Positions 60,941 through 64,000 of a DNA stretch of 64,000 bases are shown here, piece by piece. Numbering within the stretch: the first letter of the stretch is position 1; the number at the start of each line of letters is the position of its first letter. The notes under the pieces are model-generated. The model had not been told where the DNA came from, ran no database searches, and saw nothing but the letters and a program-made list of their open reading frames with translations. A program made the position numbers and the translations under genes. Source of the stretch: JBAXXL01 sp037127915 (GTDB lineage: Bacteria > Bacteroidota > Ignavibacteria > Kapaibacteriales > UBA2268); NCBI GenBank assembly GCA_037127915.1, contig JBAXXL010000003.1:1-64000 (forward strand). Direction: 5' to 3'.

Positions 60941-61459
60941 TTATTTTGTTATCCTGATTTCTAGGATTCCGTTAGTGAATTTCTGATTTAAATTTTGTTG
61001 CACGACTTTTGAAGGAAGAAGAAGTTCCTTCCTATAAGTTCTGTCTTTATTGACTGCTGAAATCTCTAAAATATCATCTTTTAAATCGATTTTAATATCG
61101 CTTTCGTCTATTCCGGGCATTTCTGCTATAATGATAATTTCATTTTCTTCATCAAAAATATCAGTAATCGGTTCACGTTCTTCGTCCACTTTAGGACCTT
61201 CCGGAGTTTTTTTAATATTTCCGAAAGTCTCAATTTTCGGAGAACTGCCTCCTGCTGTATTTACAGTGAAACCATAAACCCCTTTCATCCCTTTTTTAAG
61301 ATGTTCAAAATTAATTTCACCTTCTTTGCTGATTCCACCTTTATCTTCAAGTTTTCCAGCAAGAGTAACTAATTTTTCAATACCTTTGAATAATCCTCCA
61401 AGACCGAAAAAATCAAAATCGACCTCGTTGTTTTTCTCTTTATTATTTTCGTTTTCCAT
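60941..61459 (-). CDS. gvpH: Gas vesicle protein GvpH (Hsp20-like)
   Basis: A 172-residue protein with a C-terminal alpha-crystallin domain. EIIIIAEMPGIDESDIKIDLKDDILEIS (in parts) and YRKELLLPSKV are typical, ending FTNGILEIRITK. The N-terminal ~85 residues are specific to GvpH-type proteins: DFFGLGGLFKGIEKLVTLAGKLEDKG, then VYGFTVNTAGGSSPKIETFGN. The small heat-shock protein should keep vesicle proteins soluble. Part of the chaperone set with the Get3-like ATPase immediately downstream. Confidence 0.9.
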   Translation of the reverse strand: MENENNKEKNNEVDFDFFGLGGLFKGIEKLVTLAGKLEDKGGISKEGEINFEHLKKGMKGVYGFTVNTAGGSSPKIETFGNIKKTPEGPKVDEEREPITDIFDEENEIIIIAEMPGIDESDIKIDLKDDILEISAVNKDRTYRKELLLPSKVVQQNLNQKFTNGILEIRITK

Positions 61460-61554
61460 TATTTTATCAGTTAATAATTGTGAATATTTAGTTAATTATT
61501 TTATACTGGGTTTTATACAATCAACCTAAGCCGATATATTATTTGTTTGAAGTT

Positions 61555-61809
61555 TTACAATTGTTCTTTTTCACAACGTTTCCTTTGCCTTAATCTTTCA
61601 TAGCCAAGAAGATTACCGGAAGAATCAATTCGAACATCGTAAATTCCGAGAAGATCAAGATTAACTGCTTCGGAAGATTTTTCAGTTATCTCTATAGTTA
61701 TATGCCATATATCGAATTCATTGTTTACTCCTATAGCATTAGGAGAAGTAAACCCGCTAAGTTTCATCAATTCTGATTTAGCTATTTCTACAATATCATT
61801 AATTTCCAT
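61555..61809 (-). CDS. gvpO: Gas vesicle protein GvpO
   Basis: An 84-residue GvpO. IVEIAKSELMKLSGF begins the family helix, then WHITIEITEKS and the ending YDVRIDSSGNLLGYERLRQRKRCEKEQL (in parts) with the strand-turn 'YxVxIDxxGxLxGYxRxxR'. Position between gvpJ and gvpH fits. It is the better of two GvpO-like proteins here. Confidence 0.9.
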   Translation of the reverse strand: MEINDIVEIAKSELMKLSGFTSPNAIGVNNEFDIWHITIEITEKSSEAVNLDLLGIYDVRIDSSGNLLGYERLRQRKRCEKEQL

Positions 61810-61834
61810 TTGACGTCCTGATTAGCAGTTAATT

Positions 61835-62134
61835 TTATAAAGGTTTGTTTAAAGATTCTAGTTTTTCTAAGCGAGCATCGAGCGATTCCTGTTGCTGCAT
61901 AAGCTCTTTTTCTCGCGCTTTTGACGATAGAAAGGTGTCTTCCTGCCACCAATTAATGCCCATTTCCATCGCCTTGTCAACAGAACAAACCAAGAGTCTA
62001 ATCTTTATGGTAAGTAATTCGACATCAGCAAGACTTATCTTAATATCACCTGCAATGACGATTCCTTTATCAAGCACTCTCTCGAGAATGTCAGCAAGCC
62101 CTGTCGCGTTTATCGAATGGTTAGGTTCAGACAT
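61835..62134 (-). CDS. gvpJ: Gas vesicle protein GvpJ
   Basis: A 99-residue GvpA-family protein. LADILERVLDKGIVIAGDIKISLADVELLTIKIRLLVCSVDKAMEMGINWW (in parts, residues 13-63) is the GvpJ form, with the GINWW ending. The remaining charged tail (LSSKAREKELMQQQESLDARLEKLE) is a coiled coil. GvpJ forms the vesicle tip or an assembly nucleus with GvpA. It is not the main shell protein, since GvpA ends soon after the core and keeps WARVSLVGIELL-type sequence. Confidence 0.93.
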   Translation of the reverse strand: MSEPNHSINATGLADILERVLDKGIVIAGDIKISLADVELLTIKIRLLVCSVDKAMEMGINWWQEDTFLSSKAREKELMQQQESLDARLEKLESLNKPL

Positions 62135-62154
62135 TTTTTTTCCTCATTTTTGTT

Positions 62155-62463
62155 TTAATAATCTATTGACATTGTTTTAAATTCTTTTTCATTATCAGAG
62201 CTGTTCTGATTACTTTCAGTATTACTAAAATTCTGTAGGACAACAGATTGTTCATCATAAAAATTCTGAATAACCTTCAACCGGCCATTGATTGTTTCAA
62301 GCCTTAAAAGTATTCTTTTTTGTTCATTGCGCAATCTTGTTCTTTCTTTTTCGAGCATATAGAGTTTAAGAAAATCCGTATTTTTGTCGGGAATAGCGTT
62401 TTTTTTGGCTGTCCCCATTGTTTTAAGACTTTGCAAACCCTTTATAGTAGATGGTTCTGGCAT
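62155..62463 (-). CDS. Small coiled-coil protein in the gas vesicle operon
   Basis: A 102-residue protein starting MPEPSTIKGLQSLKTMG (start at 62463; the open frame continues upstream without homology). The middle (YMLEKERTRLRNEQKRILLRLETINGRL, in parts) is a highly charged coiled coil, and the tail is Asn/Ser/Asp-rich (NTESNQNSSDNEKEF). It resembles the 59-residue protein at 63454-63633 in composition. No family recognised; similar small charged coiled-coil proteins occur in gas-vesicle clusters elsewhere. It sits between gvpN and gvpJ, so it is likely a minor vesicle protein. Confidence 0.7.
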   Translation of the reverse strand: MPEPSTIKGLQSLKTMGTAKKNAIPDKNTDFLKLYMLEKERTRLRNEQKRILLRLETINGRLKVIQNFYDEQSVVLQNFSNTESNQNSSDNEKEFKTMSIDY

Positions 62464-62503
62464 AATACATTCATTTATTAAGTGATTAGAATAATTTATT
62501 TTC

Positions 62504-63430
62504 TTAGCAATTAATATCAATCAATTCATTGACAATTAATCTTACTTTTTCTTGATTGGTTTTTGAACCAACCCTGCTGGTTTCGGATGTAAGAATGTCT
62601 TGGCAAATTAATCGAAACATTTCATTATTTTTTGAAGGTGTTGTACTTAATGTGGCTAATGTTTTAGCAATCATTATCGAACCACGAACAGTAGGATCAA
62701 ATTCAGTTTTGCCCGATTCACGTAAGCCTCTTACAACCTTTACAATTTTCTCTGCATCTTCGAGCGTAAGGTCCGATTTTGCTCTAGTAATTTGTAATTC
62801 AGTTTCATAGTCGAAATGATCTAGATCCATAGTTACCATTCTATCGCGTAAAGCATCTTGGGTACGGTTTACTCCTGCATACTCTTCCGGATTAGAAGTA
62901 AAAATAGCGCAAAAATCAGGATGTACTTTCATATAATAATCTTCTTCTTTACCAGCAGATGTACTGAGCATCCGTTCTTGAAGAATAGGTAAAAGAATAT
63001 TATTTGCTTCGGCACGCGAACGTGTAAACTCATCGTAAATAAGCGTAAAACCATTTTTAACAGCAATAGTTAAACGATTATTTACCCATTTCTTTTCCAT
63101 ATCCTCTTCAAGTTTATGAACAGAATGGATAAATTTATCATCTAATTTTCTGAATCTATATCCCGATTCACTACCAACAAGATCAGATGTTTTGTATTCA
63201 GCGTCACCATGAATAATTACGACCGGCCGACCTATTTTACTTGCCAGATGCATAGCCACCGTGGTTTTTCCAGTACCCGAAGGTCCTCTAAAATGTACAG
63301 GAAATCCAGCCTTTATATATGTAAGACCTCTATTTGTAATATCTTTAATATATTCTGTCTCAACAAAATTTGCCATTCGGCGAGGTTCCAAAACGGTGTT
63401 TGTTTCATTATTCATTATTTTATTTTGCAT
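62504..63430 (-). CDS. gvpN: Gas vesicle AAA ATPase GvpN
   Basis: A 308-residue MoxR-type AAA ATPase. Walker A GPSGTGKT lies at 49-56, the GvpN-typical HGDAEYKTSDLVGSESGYRF (in parts) follows, Walker B is TLIYDEFTRSRAEANN, with ILLPILQERML next, and sensor 1 is AIFTSNPEEYAGVNRTQDALRDR. GvpN is needed for vesicle growth and enlargement. A start at 63415 (MNNETN) is equally possible. Upstream of gvpJ in the operon. Confidence 0.96.
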   Translation of the reverse strand: MQNKIMNNETNTVLEPRRMANFVETEYIKDITNRGLTYIKAGFPVHFRGPSGTGKTTVAMHLASKIGRPVVIIHGDAEYKTSDLVGSESGYRFRKLDDKFIHSVHKLEEDMEKKWVNNRLTIAVKNGFTLIYDEFTRSRAEANNILLPILQERMLSTSAGKEEDYYMKVHPDFCAIFTSNPEEYAGVNRTQDALRDRMVTMDLDHFDYETELQITRAKSDLTLEDAEKIVKVVRGLRESGKTEFDPTVRGSIMIAKTLATLSTTPSKNNEMFRLICQDILTSETSRVGSKTNQEKVRLIVNELIDINC

Positions 63431-63453
63431 ATTCTTAACCTTCTTTTTTAAAA

Positions 63454-63633
63454 TTAAAACTCTTTTTTAGGCAATTGATTCATAGTACTTATCCAAATAT
63501 TCCTTGCCTCTTCAATATCTTGTTCGATTCTTTCTTTTTGTATGAAAAATTCTTTTTTGCGAGCGTTATGCTTTTCTAATGCTTCTAATCTTTTTACAAG
63601 ACTGTTCCTGATTTTATTCTCGTCTCTACCCAT
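63454..63633 (-). CDS. Small coiled-coil protein (59 aa) in the gas vesicle operon
   Basis: A 59-residue frame (MGRDENKIRNSLVKRLEALE and on to MNQLPKKEF) runs from 63633 to 63454, filling the space between the zinc protein and gvpN. It is one charged helix (FFIQKERIEQDIEEARNIW), similar in composition to the 102-residue protein at 62155-62463. It lies 20 bases from the upstream gene and 23 bases from gvpN, as expected for a true operon member. No family recognised. Confidence 0.65.
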   Translation of the reverse strand: MGRDENKIRNSLVKRLEALEKHNARKKEFFIQKERIEQDIEEARNIWISTMNQLPKKEF

Positions 63634-63653
63634 TTTTTAGCACGCTTCTCAAT

Positions 63654-63968
63654 TTATTTACTAAAACCAATACCTTTGCAACGTGTACAAGGTAACCCAT
63701 CGCTCCATTTTCCTGTTCCATTACATTCACTACAAATTGTATCAGACACATATAAATTCGACCCTTTTCCATGGCAGACTATACAAGGAACTCTGGCTCC
63801 GAGTGGATTTTTACCACTCCCTGAACAATAAATACAAATAATTGAGGGTTCCTCAACTTCTATTTGTCCTAATCCTTTGCAAACCTGACAGCCTGAGATA
63901 GGAGAAAGTAATTCATAGGGATCTTTGCCCGTTCCATTACAATATACACAATCAATTAATTTTGTCAT
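63654..63968 (-). CDS. DnaJ-type CxxCxGxG zinc protein (six motifs)
   Basis: A 104-residue protein built from six CxxCxGxG-type motifs: CVYCNGTG, CQVCKGLG, CIYCSGSG, CIVCHGKG, CSECNGTG and CTRCKGIG. Type I DnaJ has four; six could bind three zinc ions. There is no J-domain, Gly/Phe region or signal peptide. It lies at the upstream end of the visible operon, and a J-domain is found separately, fused to GvpF/L at 56739-57779. The two could supply the parts of a DnaJ in pieces. The window ends 32 bases upstream of its start. Confidence 0.9.
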   Translation of the reverse strand: MTKLIDCVYCNGTGKDPYELLSPISGCQVCKGLGQIEVEEPSIICIYCSGSGKNPLGARVPCIVCHGKGSNLYVSDTICSECNGTGKWSDGLPCTRCKGIGFSK

Positions 63969-64000
63969 AACTGTTAACAGAATAGATTTTGAAAATTGTG

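Overview
The window is a low-GC bacterial chromosome segment, probably from the FCB group (Bacteroidota / Ignavibacteriota / Kapaibacteriota-like). Supporting signs are two large secreted proteins with type IX secretion (Por) C-terminal sorting domains, an OmpA-PD40 protein, several upstream boxes matching the Bacteroidota-type TAnnTTTG promoter element, few clear Shine-Dalgarno sites, and a queuosine/ClpXP/Tig/ParAB gene set typical of such genomes. The species cannot be named from sequence alone.

Region 1 (1-7,300) is accessory. It holds the tail of a membrane protein, a YoeB-type toxin-antitoxin pair, a RhuM-family gene between two ~170-bp direct repeats, a small island of YD-repeat secreted proteins (one with an in-frame stop), a 15-copy 9-bp tandem repeat and an orphan HicB. 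Region 2 (7,274-21,964) is mostly housekeeping: slipin, a TPR protein, a LiaF-like protein, CinA, the tig-clpP-clpX operon, tRNA-Leu(UAG), purK, a T9SS metalloprotease, flavodoxin and queC. Region 3 (22,000-23,830) is a decayed patch in which short Rhs core C-terminal tails alternate with small toxin-antitoxin pairs. Region 4 (23,856-44,490) carries a vWA/WD40 T9SS protein, efp, tRNA-Cys and tRNA-Leu(GAG), queE, a GPP34 protein, a long minus-strand run (nudix-parA-parB-GAF/GGDEF-rnr-M28 peptidase-pepE-OmpA), nhaD, a further RelE module framed by palindromes, an HMG-CoA-lyase-like gene and tRNA-Glu.

Region 5 (44,593-63,968) is the most interesting part. Two overlapping genes encode very large multi-PAS sensor kinases. 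Upstream of them on the same strand is a compact gas-vesicle operon of 19 genes that runs toward the right edge. It contains GvpN, GvpJ, two GvpO-like proteins, GvpH (Hsp20), GvpG, GvpS, GvpK and five GvpF/L paralogues, one fused to a J-domain. It also contains a Get3/ArsA-type ATPase, a full-length Cdc48/VAT-type AAA ATPase, a stand-alone DnaJ-type CxxCxGxG zinc protein, a zinc-ribbon protein and two small charged coiled-coil proteins. The major shell protein GvpA is not in the window and probably lies just beyond the right edge. The set reads as a gas-vesicle assembly operon with a dedicated chaperone and unfoldase apparatus: J-domain, zinc domain, small heat-shock protein, tail-anchor-type ATPase and Cdc48. 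All functional calls are by recognition of sequence motifs; no searches were run.
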